Source: Coriobacteriales bacterium OH1046 (lineage in GTDB: Bacteria; Actinomycetota; Coriobacteriia; Coriobacteriales; Atopobiaceae). Taken from it: a stretch of 64,000 nt of DNA. The DNA lies in NCBI GenBank assembly GCA_004010535.1, contig RQYE01000005.1, positions 248,001 through 312,000 on the forward strand. The letters run 5' to 3'. Below are positions 42,228 through 50,958 of this stretch, piece after piece. The notes under the pieces were generated by a model. The model was given only the letters and a program-made list of their open reading frames with translations, had not been told where the DNA came from and did no database searches. The position numbers and the translations under genes were made by a program. How positions within the stretch are numbered: position 1 is the stretch's first letter; each line of letters begins with the position of its first letter.

Positions 42228-43832
42228 ATGACGATTATTCAGGCGGTTCTCATAGCCCTCCTCTACTATATGTGCAATAGCACATGGGGGTTAGGTGTTG
42301 GCTGGTGGACGCTTATGCGCCCCCTGGTATCTGGGTTTTTAACTGGAATTATTCTTGGAGACCCGGTAGCAGGCACAATTGCCGGCGCACAAATAAATGT
42401 CTTGTATCTCGGATGGATCGGTGCCGGCGGAGCGCTGCCCAGTGACATTGCCCTCGCCGGCGTGGTCGGAACAGCGTTTGCCATCACAGGCGGAATCGAT
42501 GCAAACACCGCAATGGCTTTGGCTGTGCCTGTAGGCTTGCTTGGCTCGGTAATCTGGATTGTAAAGATGACCCTGAACACGGCCTATGTCAGGGTAGCAG
42601 AGAAGCTTGCGGCCAACGGGGATACCAAAAGGTTCTGGATTGCCGATGTCGCATTACCTCAAATCATGTTATTCATTTTTTCTTTCATCCCCGCATTCGT
42701 CCTCGTCTACTGGGGCTCGGAGCACATCCAGTCAATTCTTCAGTTTATGGGCGATAGCGTTGTAGGTGTTTTGGCTGTCGTTGGAGGCATGCTTCCAGCT
42801 GTCGGCATTGCGCTCACGTTGAAGTCGATATTCAAGGGCCAATCGGTACTGTTCTTCTTCTTAGGCTTTCTTTTGGTCCAGTATTTTGGTCTGGATATGA
42901 TCTCCGTTGGTTTCCTCTCCGCAGTGCTCACCCTGCTTTACATGCAGTTGGCCGGTCTTTCCACATCGAAAGAAGGCATCCGGCCAGAAGCTTTCGCGCA
43001 TGGAGAGAAGAGATATGTGCTTCTCGATAAGAGAACTATCTTCCGATCATGGCTGAACTGGATTATGTTCAACCAGGCAAACTACAACTACGAGCGTATG
43101 CAGGGTACTGGCTTCTGCCATTCAATGGCCCCAATCATCGACAGGCTCTATCCGAATGATAGGGAAAAGCGGGCCGAACGTATGAAACTTCAAATGCAAT
43201 TCTTTAATACTGAGCCTCAGTGGGGCGCATGCATCATCGGTCTGACAGCCGCATTTGAAGAGAAAAAGGCCCAAGGGTATGAGGATATCTCCGATGAAAC
43301 CATCGCCTCGACAAAGGCCGGGCTTATGGGCCCCCTCGCGGGAATAGGAGACACCATTGATGGAGGTGTTATAACGCCCCTGCTTTTATCGCTGTTTATC
43401 GGCATGGCCACGAACGGAAATCTTTTGGGGCCGATAGCCTATCTAATTGTTGAAGCATCCTTTATGTGGTCTATCTATTGGTTTTCCTACAAGCTCGGAT
43501 ATGAGAAGGGAAGCGAGGCGATTCTGGCCTTCTTGGAAAGCGGCAGGATCAATCAATTGATACTCGGCGCTTCAATTATGGGCTGTACAGTACTGGGTGC
43601 ATTGGTCGGCAACTTTGTCACCGTTTCGCTGGGGATTAATATTCCCGTTGGAACGGGTGAGCTGTTTAATCTGCAATCTCAACTTCTTGACACCATACTC
43701 CCTGGTTCGCTTCCTCTTCTTCTAACCCTCGGATGTTATTTCCTGCTGAAGAAGGGGTGGTCGTCGGTAAAAACGATTCTACTGGTTGTGGCCGTAGGCT
43801 TGATCGGCGGGCTGTCAGGCATTCTGGCATGA
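42228..43832 (+). CDS. Fused PTS mannose-family IIC-IID permease (first copy)
   Basis: 534-residue fusion. Residues about 1-255 are IIC (MRPLVSGFLTGIILGDPVAG, INVLYLGWIGAGGALPSD, GTAFAITGGID). Residues about 275-534 are IID (RSWLNWIMFNQANYNYERMQG, MQFFNTEP, AGLMGPLAGIGDTIDGG). The two are usually separate genes. The ATG at 42228 has GGGAGG at 7 bases; the upstream in-frame part overlaps IIB and is not conserved. The IID start lacks the usual F-x-R-S motif but keeps the rest. The substrate is unknown. Confidence 0.88.
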   Translation: MTIIQAVLIALLYYMCNSTWGLGVGWWTLMRPLVSGFLTGIILGDPVAGTIAGAQINVLYLGWIGAGGALPSDIALAGVVGTAFAITGGIDANTAMALAVPVGLLGSVIWIVKMTLNTAYVRVAEKLAANGDTKRFWIADVALPQIMLFIFSFIPAFVLVYWGSEHIQSILQFMGDSVVGVLAVVGGMLPAVGIALTLKSIFKGQSVLFFFLGFLLVQYFGLDMISVGFLSAVLTLLYMQLAGLSTSKEGIRPEAFAHGEKRYVLLDKRTIFRSWLNWIMFNQANYNYERMQGTGFCHSMAPIIDRLYPNDREKRAERMKLQMQFFNTEPQWGACIIGLTAAFEEKKAQGYEDISDETIASTKAGLMGPLAGIGDTIDGGVITPLLLSLFIGMATNGNLLGPIAYLIVEASFMWSIYWFSYKLGYEKGSEAILAFLESGRINQLILGASIMGCTVLGALVGNFVTVSLGINIPVGTGELFNLQSQLLDTILPGSLPLLLTLGCYFLLKKGWSSVKTILLVVAVGLIGGLSGILA

Positions 43833-43856
43833 GCTGATTGAGGCACACGAGAAAAG

Positions 43857-45080
43857 ATGGGCATCGATATGAACGAACAATATAAGTCTTTCCCGTACGA
43901 TGAGTATCTTTTGCATGTAAAAAAGCTGCAAAGCCAGATGAAGGAGAGCGGGATAGACGTCCTTCTCCTTTCCTCGCCGGAAAACGTCTACTACTCCACA
44001 GGATATCGTTCCTGGTATACATCGAGCCTTTTCAGGCCAGTACTCGCCGTTATCCCCCCCGAAGGAGACCCGGCTATTATTCTCAGGATTCTCGAGAAGA
44101 CGACTGTGCAATTTACCAGTTGGACGCCGAACATCTATTGTTCGGGAACACCTTCACGCAATTTGGGCCCGCTTGATGCAAGGGATCCGATTGAGGCAGT
44201 GGGCACATTCATCAAAAGAAATGTGCCCGATGCTAGGACAATCGGTCTTGAGGGGGGTGATGGGCTACATTTCTTCTGGTCTCTAGAGCTGCTGAAGAGC
44301 ATCATCGAGAGCTTGCCTGCGATTGAGTTTGTCAATGGTTCGATTCCCATCCAGAAAGCTCGTATGGTTAAGACGCCATGGGAGGTGGAAAGGATTAAAC
44401 ATGTTGGTAGGATTACCGAAAAAGCAATCATGGAAACAGGACTCTCGATTATTGCTGGGGTAACGACGGAAAAGGACATATCATCCGGTATCGCGAAGCG
44501 ATTGGCTGAAAATGGCGTTGATAAAATTTCCTATCTGACGGTGACGAGCGGAGTAGAAAAAAGCCGCACCTTCAACACCTATGCAACCGATCGTATCGTG
44601 CAAAAAAATGATTACGTCTTAGTGGATATCAGCGGACATATCGATGGATACGCCTCTGATTTGACAAGGGTGTTCTATACGGGAAGTGCTCCGGCCGAGG
44701 CACTTGAAATGGCACAGGTAGCCTCTGGATCTGTGCGCGCAGGAAAAGAGGCTGTGAAACCAGGGATCACGACCTCGTTTGTTAACCGTGTTTGCGAGGA
44801 CTATATCGCTAACTCAAAATTTGGAGATTTTCTCGTCCACTCCAGCGGTCATGGCATCGGCTTGAACGTAGTCGAATATCCGATACTAAACGACGAAACC
44901 CACATGCAGATGGAACCCGGCATGGTGTTCGCCATAGAGCAAGGAGTATATCCCTTTGATACGGAAAAGGGCGTTGAATCCATGTACCTTTCATTCAGAA
45001 TGGAAGATGAGGTGGTAGTAACGGATACGGGATCGGAATGGATCACCGGTCCGGGAGAAGCCCTCATCGAAATCCAGTAA
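43857..45080 (+). CDS. M24-family metallopeptidase (Xaa-Pro aminopeptidase/prolidase-like)
   Basis: 407-residue cytoplasmic peptidase. The N-terminal creatinase-like domain (GIDVLLLSSPENVYYSTGYRSW in pieces) precedes a pita-bread domain with the five metal ligands: two Asp in VDISGHIDGYASDLTRVFY, His in HSSGHGIGLN, Glu in VFAIEQGVYPF and Glu in RMEDEVVVT. It would cleave X-Pro bonds or a related amide. It sits between two fused PTS permeases in the same direction, 24 bases after the first. The start may be 43857 or the in-frame ATG at 43869; neither has a strong ribosome binding site. Why a peptidase is in a sugar PTS operon is unclear. Confidence 0.87.
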   Translation: MGIDMNEQYKSFPYDEYLLHVKKLQSQMKESGIDVLLLSSPENVYYSTGYRSWYTSSLFRPVLAVIPPEGDPAIILRILEKTTVQFTSWTPNIYCSGTPSRNLGPLDARDPIEAVGTFIKRNVPDARTIGLEGGDGLHFFWSLELLKSIIESLPAIEFVNGSIPIQKARMVKTPWEVERIKHVGRITEKAIMETGLSIIAGVTTEKDISSGIAKRLAENGVDKISYLTVTSGVEKSRTFNTYATDRIVQKNDYVLVDISGHIDGYASDLTRVFYTGSAPAEALEMAQVASGSVRAGKEAVKPGITTSFVNRVCEDYIANSKFGDFLVHSSGHGIGLNVVEYPILNDETHMQMEPGMVFAIEQGVYPFDTEKGVESMYLSFRMEDEVVVTDTGSEWITGPGEALIEIQ

Positions 45081-45336
45081 TAAGCTCAGAGCCGCAGAAG
45101 AAATTTTGGAGCAGAGCCCACACTACAAGCCCCATATGGAACTCATTTTCTGACTGAAAGCACAGAGAGCATCTATGCTCCGAGTCAAGGGCGACGCGTT
45201 GGTCGATGAAGCGACCCATGATGATTATCCGACCCAGGGAAGATAACCCATACATACAGGTTTTACAAAAAGAGAGATAGATGCTTGCAACAACTTAAGT
45301 TTTACTTAGATCGATCGATACGAAAAGGGAGGGGAC
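45081..45336 (+). other. Gap between M24 peptidase and second PTS permease
   Basis: 256 bases without a supported gene. The only clear element is GGGAGGGG just before the ATG at 45337. A weak promoter could lie in the AT-rich 45240-45320 stretch (TTTTACAAAAAG, TTTTACTTAG), which would allow separate control of the second permease. No hairpin terminator was seen. Confidence 0.4.
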
Positions 45337-46941
45337 ATGAGTATTATTCAAGCACTGCTAATCGCCGTAGCTGCGAACTTAGCTTCAGGTCGAATCTGGA
45401 GTCCGATTACTTGGCCATTTTGCTACCCTCTAATAAATGGAACGGTAGTCGGTGTTGTCCTAGGCAACCCCTTGTTGGGAATGTTGGCAGGGGCAACGAT
45501 CAACTTGGTATATATCGGGTGGATTTCTGCCGGTGGCGCCATGCCATCAAACATTGGCATTGCAGGTGTGTATGGTACGGCATTGACGATTCTCGCTAAA
45601 GCAAGACCTGAATTGGCTGTAACTTTTGCAATTCCAATCGGTCTACTTGGAGTCCTTCAATTCCAACTGCAAATGACCATTAATTCAGTTTGGGTGCATA
45701 GGCTTGATAGAAATGCAGAGAAGGCTGAGCTGGATAAAGTTTGGATTAACGCCGGCCTTCTTCCGCAGTTAACCTCATTCTCGATCAATGGCATTCCCGC
45801 TTTTATTCTGATGGCCGTCGGCGGGGATTTCTTTGTCGACATGATGAGCAAGATTCCTGAAGGAGTTGTGAATGCCCTCACAGTTGTAGGAGGTTTGTTG
45901 CCAGCCGTTGGTGTGGCCATGCTTCTTAAGTATCTAGGGGCAAGAAGGGTATCATTCCCCTTTTTTATCCTTGGCTTTTTTCTCACCTCATACCTTGACT
46001 TAGGCATCATGCCGCTGGCAATTATAGGAGCCTGTATTGCGGTTATATACTATTCCTCCACACAGAAGGCAAATGAAAAGTCGGAAGAAGACTACCTTTC
46101 CGATAATCTACCTCAAGTTGAATTGACAACACGTCTTACCAAAGCTGATCGGGCGAAACATTGGCTAATCGGACTAGGCGCTGAGATCGGCTATAACTAT
46201 GAACGGATGCAGGCTTCTGGCAATCTTCTAGCGATGGTGCCAATAATACGCCGACTATATAAGACACCAGAAGAAGTCAGCGCAGCAATGAAACGATATC
46301 TGGTCTTCTTCAATACCGAGCCCTCTTTCATCGGCACTGTGATACCGGGAATCTGCGCCTCTTTAGAGGAGCAGAAGGCAAATGGCGCAGATGTTTCCGA
46401 TGAGATGATTACTGGTCTACGCACTGGATTGATGGGGCCGCTTGCCGGCGTGGGCGATAGCCTAGCTGGAGGAATCATTTACCCGATTGGAATATCCATT
46501 GGATGCTCTCTTGCCCTCACGAATCAGAGCTTTGCGGGGCCAGTATTTTTCTTCGCTCTTTTCGCAGGCATCATGCTCCTACTTGGCGGGTATTTGTATA
46601 ACATGGGCTATAATCGCGGTGGAAATTCAATAATGAGCATCTTGGGTGAAGGCAGCCAATCCATTGTAAGGCTTACCGATGCTTTTGGCGTACTTGGTTT
46701 ACTGGTGATAGGCGGAATGGGTGCGACTCGAGTTGTTGCTAACACTCCTGTTGTCATTAATATCGGACAGACATCCATCATCTTGCAAGAGGTTTTCAAC
46801 GGCTTGGTGCCCAATTTCCTTTCATTTGGATTGATTATGGGAGTTTGGCTCCTCCTCAAGAGAAGAATTAGCGCCTCATGGGTGGTGTTGATTCTAGCTG
46901 TATTAGGATTTGTTGCCTACTTCCTAGGATTACTTGCATGA
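45337..46941 (+). CDS. Fused PTS mannose-family IIC-IID permease (second copy)
   Basis: 534 residues, the same length and domain order as the copy at 42228-43832 but clearly divergent in sequence. The IIC part has INLVYIGWISAGGAMPSN, and the IID part has YNYERMQASGNLLAM, FFNTEPSFIGT and GLMGPLAGVGDSLAGG. GGGAGGGG precedes the ATG. It lacks its own IIA or IIB nearby and would have to share the IIB at 41726. Two different fused translocators in one unit suggest either two substrates or a paired channel. A strong terminator follows. Confidence 0.88.
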   Translation: MSIIQALLIAVAANLASGRIWSPITWPFCYPLINGTVVGVVLGNPLLGMLAGATINLVYIGWISAGGAMPSNIGIAGVYGTALTILAKARPELAVTFAIPIGLLGVLQFQLQMTINSVWVHRLDRNAEKAELDKVWINAGLLPQLTSFSINGIPAFILMAVGGDFFVDMMSKIPEGVVNALTVVGGLLPAVGVAMLLKYLGARRVSFPFFILGFFLTSYLDLGIMPLAIIGACIAVIYYSSTQKANEKSEEDYLSDNLPQVELTTRLTKADRAKHWLIGLGAEIGYNYERMQASGNLLAMVPIIRRLYKTPEEVSAAMKRYLVFFNTEPSFIGTVIPGICASLEEQKANGADVSDEMITGLRTGLMGPLAGVGDSLAGGIIYPIGISIGCSLALTNQSFAGPVFFFALFAGIMLLLGGYLYNMGYNRGGNSIMSILGEGSQSIVRLTDAFGVLGLLVIGGMGATRVVANTPVVINIGQTSIILQEVFNGLVPNFLSFGLIMGVWLLLKRRISASWVVLILAVLGFVAYFLGLLA

Positions 46942-46968
46942 CTTAGAATATCGATACGAGATTTCAAG

Positions 46969-47001
46969 ATGGCGTACAAACAGAGACGGTTTGTACGCCA
47001 T
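46969..47001 (+). terminator. Strong terminator at the end of the PTS island
   Basis: ATGGCGTACAAAC (46969-46981) pairs perfectly with GTTTGTACGCCAT (46989-47001) over a seven-base loop, followed by TTCATTTCG. It lies 27 bases after the second fused permease. Confidence 0.85.
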
Positions 47002-47259
47002 TTCATTTCGTTTGAGAGTTTATTAATAGACAATGTCGGAGTTTTCGAGACGGCATCGGCAGGCTGATCCTGCTCTGATGGGGCGTTGGAATTGCCATCG
47101 GCGTCTACTCAAATATCTGAAGCCATGCTGGAACAGAGCCATACATCTAAACCATGTAGTGCAGGCTCATTACCCGAACATGAGAATCAGAATCCGCCCC
47201 TCCACCTGCAACGGTCTGCTCAGCAAAGCTAAGCGGCTGGATAGCCGACAGGCTGAACG
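47002..47259. other. Unassigned spacer between the PTS island and rnfB
   Basis: 258 bases with no supported gene. Base composition changes from AT-rich to moderately GC-rich at about 47040. Short open frames are present on both strands but have no recognisable domain or ribosome binding site. It may contain scar DNA from the insertion of the island. Confidence 0.35.
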
Positions 47260-48078
47260 TTATTCCACCCACACCAGGGGATTGATCGCGCCCGCAGGGC
47301 ATGCTTCGATACAGGCCCCGCAGCTGATGCACTGCTCGACATCGATATGGGCTACATTGTTCTCCACCGTGATGCACGCTACCGGGCAGACCTTCTCGCA
47401 CTTATGGCAGCCGAGGCAGGTGTTCGCGCAGGCTTCCTTGGCCTTCTTGCCCACGAGCACGCTGTGGCACAGAACGAACGAGACGCGGTCGTGATGGCCC
47501 TTCTCTTGCAGGCTGATGAGGTGGCGCGGGCAGATCGTGGTGCAGAGGCCGCAGCCGGTGCAGATCTCGGGGTCGACTACAGCCACATCGTTCTCGTTCA
47601 AAGCGATGGCATCGAAGGGGCATGCGGCAACGCAATCGCCGAAACCGATGCAGCCGTTGGTGCAGGAATCGGAGATGTGGCCCATGGTGGAGAACACGCG
47701 GCAACTCGGAGCGCCCTCGTAGTTAGCACGGTCGACGGTGATGAGTTTGCGATCGGCGGCTCCCCGGCAGGCTACGATGGCGCGTCTGACTACCGTCTCT
47801 CCCGCTTCGACGCCAAGGCAGGACGCGAGTTTCCGGGCAACTTCAGCGCCTCCGGGACCGCAGGCATTCACGGCGGCCCCGTCGAGCATGGCCTTGGCAT
47901 AGCCCTCGCAGCCCGGATAACCGCAGGAACCGCAGTTGGCTCCGGGCAAGATGGCCACGATCTCGGGCAGTCGTTCGTCCACTTCGACGGCAAGCGCACG
48001 CGAAGCCACGACCAGTATGATCGCGCCGACCAGGCCGATGGCGGCAACCAGTGCAACGGTCAGGATGATCGGATCCAC
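47260..48078 (-). CDS. rnfB: Rnf complex subunit B (multi-cluster ferredoxin subunit)
   Basis: 272-residue subunit with an N-terminal membrane anchor, then the [4Fe-4S] motif GANCGSCGYPGCEGYA and several ferredoxin motifs (CIGFGDCVAACP, CTGCGLCTTICP, CLGCHKCEKVCP, CISCGACIEACP). It is the entry point for ferredoxin electrons into the Rnf complex at the cytoplasmic face. It is the last gene of the minus-strand rnfCDGEAB operon, the order found in clostridia and acetogens. Confidence 0.95.
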   Translation of the reverse strand: MDPIILTVALVAAIGLVGAIILVVASRALAVEVDERLPEIVAILPGANCGSCGYPGCEGYAKAMLDGAAVNACGPGGAEVARKLASCLGVEAGETVVRRAIVACRGAADRKLITVDRANYEGAPSCRVFSTMGHISDSCTNGCIGFGDCVAACPFDAIALNENDVAVVDPEICTGCGLCTTICPRHLISLQEKGHHDRVSFVLCHSVLVGKKAKEACANTCLGCHKCEKVCPVACITVENNVAHIDVEQCISCGACIEACPAGAINPLVWVE

Positions 48079-48090
48079 CGCATACCTCCC

Positions 48091-48684
48091 CTATACGCCG
48101 AAGAGATGGTCGATGACGCCGGAGAAACCCATGAAGGCGATGGCCGTGATCGCAGCCGAGATGAGCGTGATGGGCATACCGCGGAAGCACTCGGGCGGCT
48201 CCGCATCCTCCACGCGCTTGCGCACGCCGGAGAAGATCACCATCGCAAGCAGGAAGCCCAGACCGGCACCGAGGCCGGCGACAAGGGCCTGCGGATAGGT
48301 ATAGCCTTCATCGATGGTCAGGATGGCGGCGCCGAGCACCGCGCAGTTGGTGGTGATCAGCGGCAGGTACACGCCGAGCGACTCGTAAAGCGGCGGGATG
48401 AATCTCTTGATCGCCATCTCGAGCAGCTGCACGAGCGTGGCGATGACCAGGATGAATGCGATGGTCTGCAGGTATTCGAGCCCCCATGCAACGAGCAGCT
48501 GCTGGATGGGCCAGGTCACGGCTATGGCAAGCACTATGACGAGCGTGACCGCGGCACCCATGCCCGCGGCTGAATCGAGTTTCTTCGAGACGCCGAGGAA
48601 GGGGCAGATCCCCAAGAAGCGCACGAGGACGAAGTTGTTGACCAAGACCATGCTGAAGAGAATGGATGCGTACTGGGCCATCAT
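48091..48684 (-). CDS. rnfA: Rnf complex subunit A
   Basis: 197-residue integral membrane protein with six predicted helices. It begins QYASILFSMVLVNNFVLVRFLGICPFLGVSKK (seen in pieces), the hallmark of RnfA/NqrE. It forms part of the electron- and ion-translocating core with RnfE. The start overlaps the rnfE stop by 4 bases, and it ends 12 bases before rnfB. Confidence 0.95.
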   Translation of the reverse strand: MMAQYASILFSMVLVNNFVLVRFLGICPFLGVSKKLDSAAGMGAAVTLVIVLAIAVTWPIQQLLVAWGLEYLQTIAFILVIATLVQLLEMAIKRFIPPLYESLGVYLPLITTNCAVLGAAILTIDEGYTYPQALVAGLGAGLGFLLAMVIFSGVRKRVEDAEPPECFRGMPITLISAAITAIAFMGFSGVIDHLFGV

Positions 48685-49448
48685 GCATCACGCTCCCCAA
48701 GTGCAGCCTCGACCTTCTCGACAAAAGCATCGCGGGCGCATGCAGGATCGGCGGGATCATCCAAGCCGCAGGCGAGCGCGCACCCATCGCAGGGATTTTC
48801 CGGCGAGCCCCCAAGGGGAAGGCCCAGCTTGCGCAGGCGTCGCTGCTCGAGCCATACCGAAGCGGCGATGAGGACGCCCAACACGGCGAAACCGCCCGCA
48901 GGGGTGACCATGATCAGCATGGGCTCGATGAACGAGGGCATGATCTTCACGCCGAGCAAGGTGCCGGCGCCGAGAAGCTCGCGGACGGCAGACATGAGCA
49001 CGAGCGAGACGGTGAACCCCAAACCCATGCCCAGACCGTCGAGAATCGCAGCTCCGGGAGGATTTTTCGATGCGAACATCTCGGCGCGCCCGAGCACGAT
49101 GCAGTTGACGACGATAAGCGGCAGATAGATGCCGAGCGCATCGTCGAGGGCGGGCAGATACGCCTTCACAAGCATCATGACGAGCGTCACGAAACTCGCG
49201 ATAATGGTGATGAGCGCGGGGATACGCACCGAGTTGGGAATGGCCTTGCGCAGAAGCGACACCGCAAGGCCCGAGCATACGAGCACGAAGGTGGTGGCAA
49301 CGCCCATGCCCAGGCCGTTGGTCACAGCCGTGGTGACCGCAAGCGTGGGGCACAGGCCCAGCATCTGCCTGAGCGAGGGATTCTCGGTAAGCAGGCCCTT
49401 GGAGAAGATCTCCCAGCCGGACTGCTTGGCAGCGAGCTCATCGGCCAT
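48681..49448 (-). CDS. rnfE: Rnf complex subunit E
   Basis: 255-residue membrane subunit paralogous to RnfA. Marks are GLLTENPSLRQMLGLCPTLAV and GLGMGVATTFVL, and later LGFTVSLVLMSAVRELLGAG. A hydrophilic C-terminal tail with Cys (NPCDGCALACGLDDPADPAC) is longer than in many RnfE proteins. It overlaps rnfG by 11 bases and rnfA by 4. Confidence 0.94.
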   Translation of the reverse strand: MADELAAKQSGWEIFSKGLLTENPSLRQMLGLCPTLAVTTAVTNGLGMGVATTFVLVCSGLAVSLLRKAIPNSVRIPALITIIASFVTLVMMLVKAYLPALDDALGIYLPLIVVNCIVLGRAEMFASKNPPGAAILDGLGMGLGFTVSLVLMSAVRELLGAGTLLGVKIMPSFIEPMLIMVTPAGGFAVLGVLIAASVWLEQRRLRKLGLPLGGSPENPCDGCALACGLDDPADPACARDAFVEKVEAALGERDA

Positions 49449-50004
49449 TTCGCACCTCCTCGAACACCTCGGCGGCGATATTGAATGCGGAGAGCGCCGC
49501 TTTGGACGAGACGGTCGCGCCGCTGATCAGATCGACGTTCTCCGCGGCAAGCGGCTCTGCGGGTTTGCCCTCGTACTGGCCGATGTAGGTCTCCTCGGCA
49601 ATGCGGGTGCCGAGGCCGGGAGTCTCGCTGTTTGCCATGGCCGTGATGCTCAGAACGGTACCGCCCATATCGAAGGCCACGGCGATGGGCACCTGCCCGC
49701 CGTAACCTTTGGACTGCGCCACGACAACGATGGCCATGGGATTCCCACCCGCATCGAGGGCGTACAGCGCTGCCGTGCAGCCGGCGACATCCACGTCGGC
49801 CTCTTCGAACGATGCGGCTCCAGGCACGAGCGCAGCGTAGGTATCCTGCGCTTTCTGCTCGGCCATAGCGGCTGCGATGGGAGCTGTGATCTCGTGGACG
49901 ACGCCCAAGAGCACGCCCGCGACGGCGCATATCGCCACGAGCACCACGATGGGCATGAAGGAGATGCCCTGCATGCGGTTTCCCGCTGCGGATTCACTAC
50001 TCAC
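49438..50004 (-). CDS. rnfG: Rnf complex subunit G (covalent FMN subunit)
   Basis: 188-residue subunit with an N-terminal helix (FMPIVVLVAICAVAGVLLG) and an extracytoplasmic FMN-binding domain. The flavin attachment motif is SGATVSSKA (Thr carries FMN), preceded by ETPGLGTRI. The GTG at 50004 is preferred because GGGGGAGG lies 8 bases upstream and it overlaps the rnfD stop by 8 bases; a GTG at 50034 has no such signal. Confidence 0.92.
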   Translation of the reverse strand: MSSESAAGNRMQGISFMPIVVLVAICAVAGVLLGVVHEITAPIAAAMAEQKAQDTYAALVPGAASFEEADVDVAGCTAALYALDAGGNPMAIVVVAQSKGYGGQVPIAVAFDMGGTVLSITAMANSETPGLGTRIAEETYIGQYEGKPAEPLAAENVDLISGATVSSKAALSAFNIAAEVFEEVRNGR

Positions 50005-50956
50005 GAGCAGCACCTCCCCCGCGTTTCTCGGCACCGACCGGCGTATTGGGGGTGAGCTGGTCGATATAGGGAACGAGCAGATTCATGAAGAGGATCGAGA
50101 ATGCCACGCCCTCGTTGAGGTTACCCCAGAAGCGGATGAGACAGGTGATGAGGCCGCAGCCCACCGCGAAGATGATCTTGCCCTTAAGCGTGGCCGGGGA
50201 GGTCGAGTAGTCGGTTGCCATGAAGACGGCGCCCAGCATGAGGCCACCCGAGCAAACCTGCATGAGGGGATCGAGGCCCGCGAGGGTGGACAGCGCGAAG
50301 ACGGTTCCCACGTAGGTTGCCGTGACATGCCAGGTGATGGTCTTGGTAACCAGCAGGAACACGAAACCGATGAGTATTGCGAGGACGCTCGTCTCGCCGA
50401 GGACGCCCATCTCAGAGCCGAGGAACATATCGGCAAGTGACAGCTCGGACGCGGTTGGCGCAAGCGCAGTGGCCGCGCTCACGACATCGACCGGCGAGAA
50501 GCTCACGAGCGGAGCGACGAAGTCGGTCATGGCGACCGGGAAGGCCACGGCCAGCGTGATGCGGCCGACGATGGCGGGATTCGCGAAGTTCCTGCCGATA
50601 CCGCCGAACAGCGCCTTGGCAACGATGACCGCCACGAAATCGCCGATGATGAGCATGTACAGCGGAATCGTGGACGGCACGTTGAAGGCGAGGAGCACCC
50701 CGGTGACTGCGGCGGAAAGATCGCCTGCGGTGTTGGGCAGCTTGAAGAGCCTGCACCACAGGTACTCGAAACCCACGCACGCGACAACCGAGACGCCTAC
50801 CACGACGAGGGCATCGAGGCCGAAGAAGATGAGGGAGGCCGCGAAGGCCGGAACCATTGCGATGAGGACGTTGCGCATGACCGACTGCGTGGTCTCGGGG
50901 CTCACGATCTGCGGCGCGGGAGCGAGCGCCAAGGGGCGCCCGGGAGCAAAGGCCAT
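49997..50956 (-). CDS. rnfD: Rnf complex subunit D
   Basis: 319-residue membrane subunit of the NqrB/RnfD family. FGGIGRNFANPAIVGRI and ATDYSTSPATLKGK are conserved; the latter region binds covalent FMN in the family. Many hydrophobic segments are visible. The ATG at 50956 follows GGGAGGGG. It starts 2 bases after rnfC and overlaps rnfG. Confidence 0.94.
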   Translation of the reverse strand: MAFAPGRPLALAPAPQIVSPETTQSVMRNVLIAMVPAFAASLIFFGLDALVVVGVSVVACVGFEYLWCRLFKLPNTAGDLSAAVTGVLLAFNVPSTIPLYMLIIGDFVAVIVAKALFGGIGRNFANPAIVGRITLAVAFPVAMTDFVAPLVSFSPVDVVSAATALAPTASELSLADMFLGSEMGVLGETSVLAILIGFVFLLVTKTITWHVTATYVGTVFALSTLAGLDPLMQVCSGGLMLGAVFMATDYSTSPATLKGKIIFAVGCGLITCLIRFWGNLNEGVAFSILFMNLLVPYIDQLTPNTPVGAEKRGGGAARE

Positions 50957-50958
50957 GG

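Noticed and set aside
45285-45599. 104-codon plus-strand frame at the start of the second fused permease
   Set aside because: It overlaps the permease N-terminus in another frame and has no membrane pattern or motif.
47033-47494. 153-codon plus-strand frame
   Set aside because: Mostly antisense to rnfB and without recognisable content.
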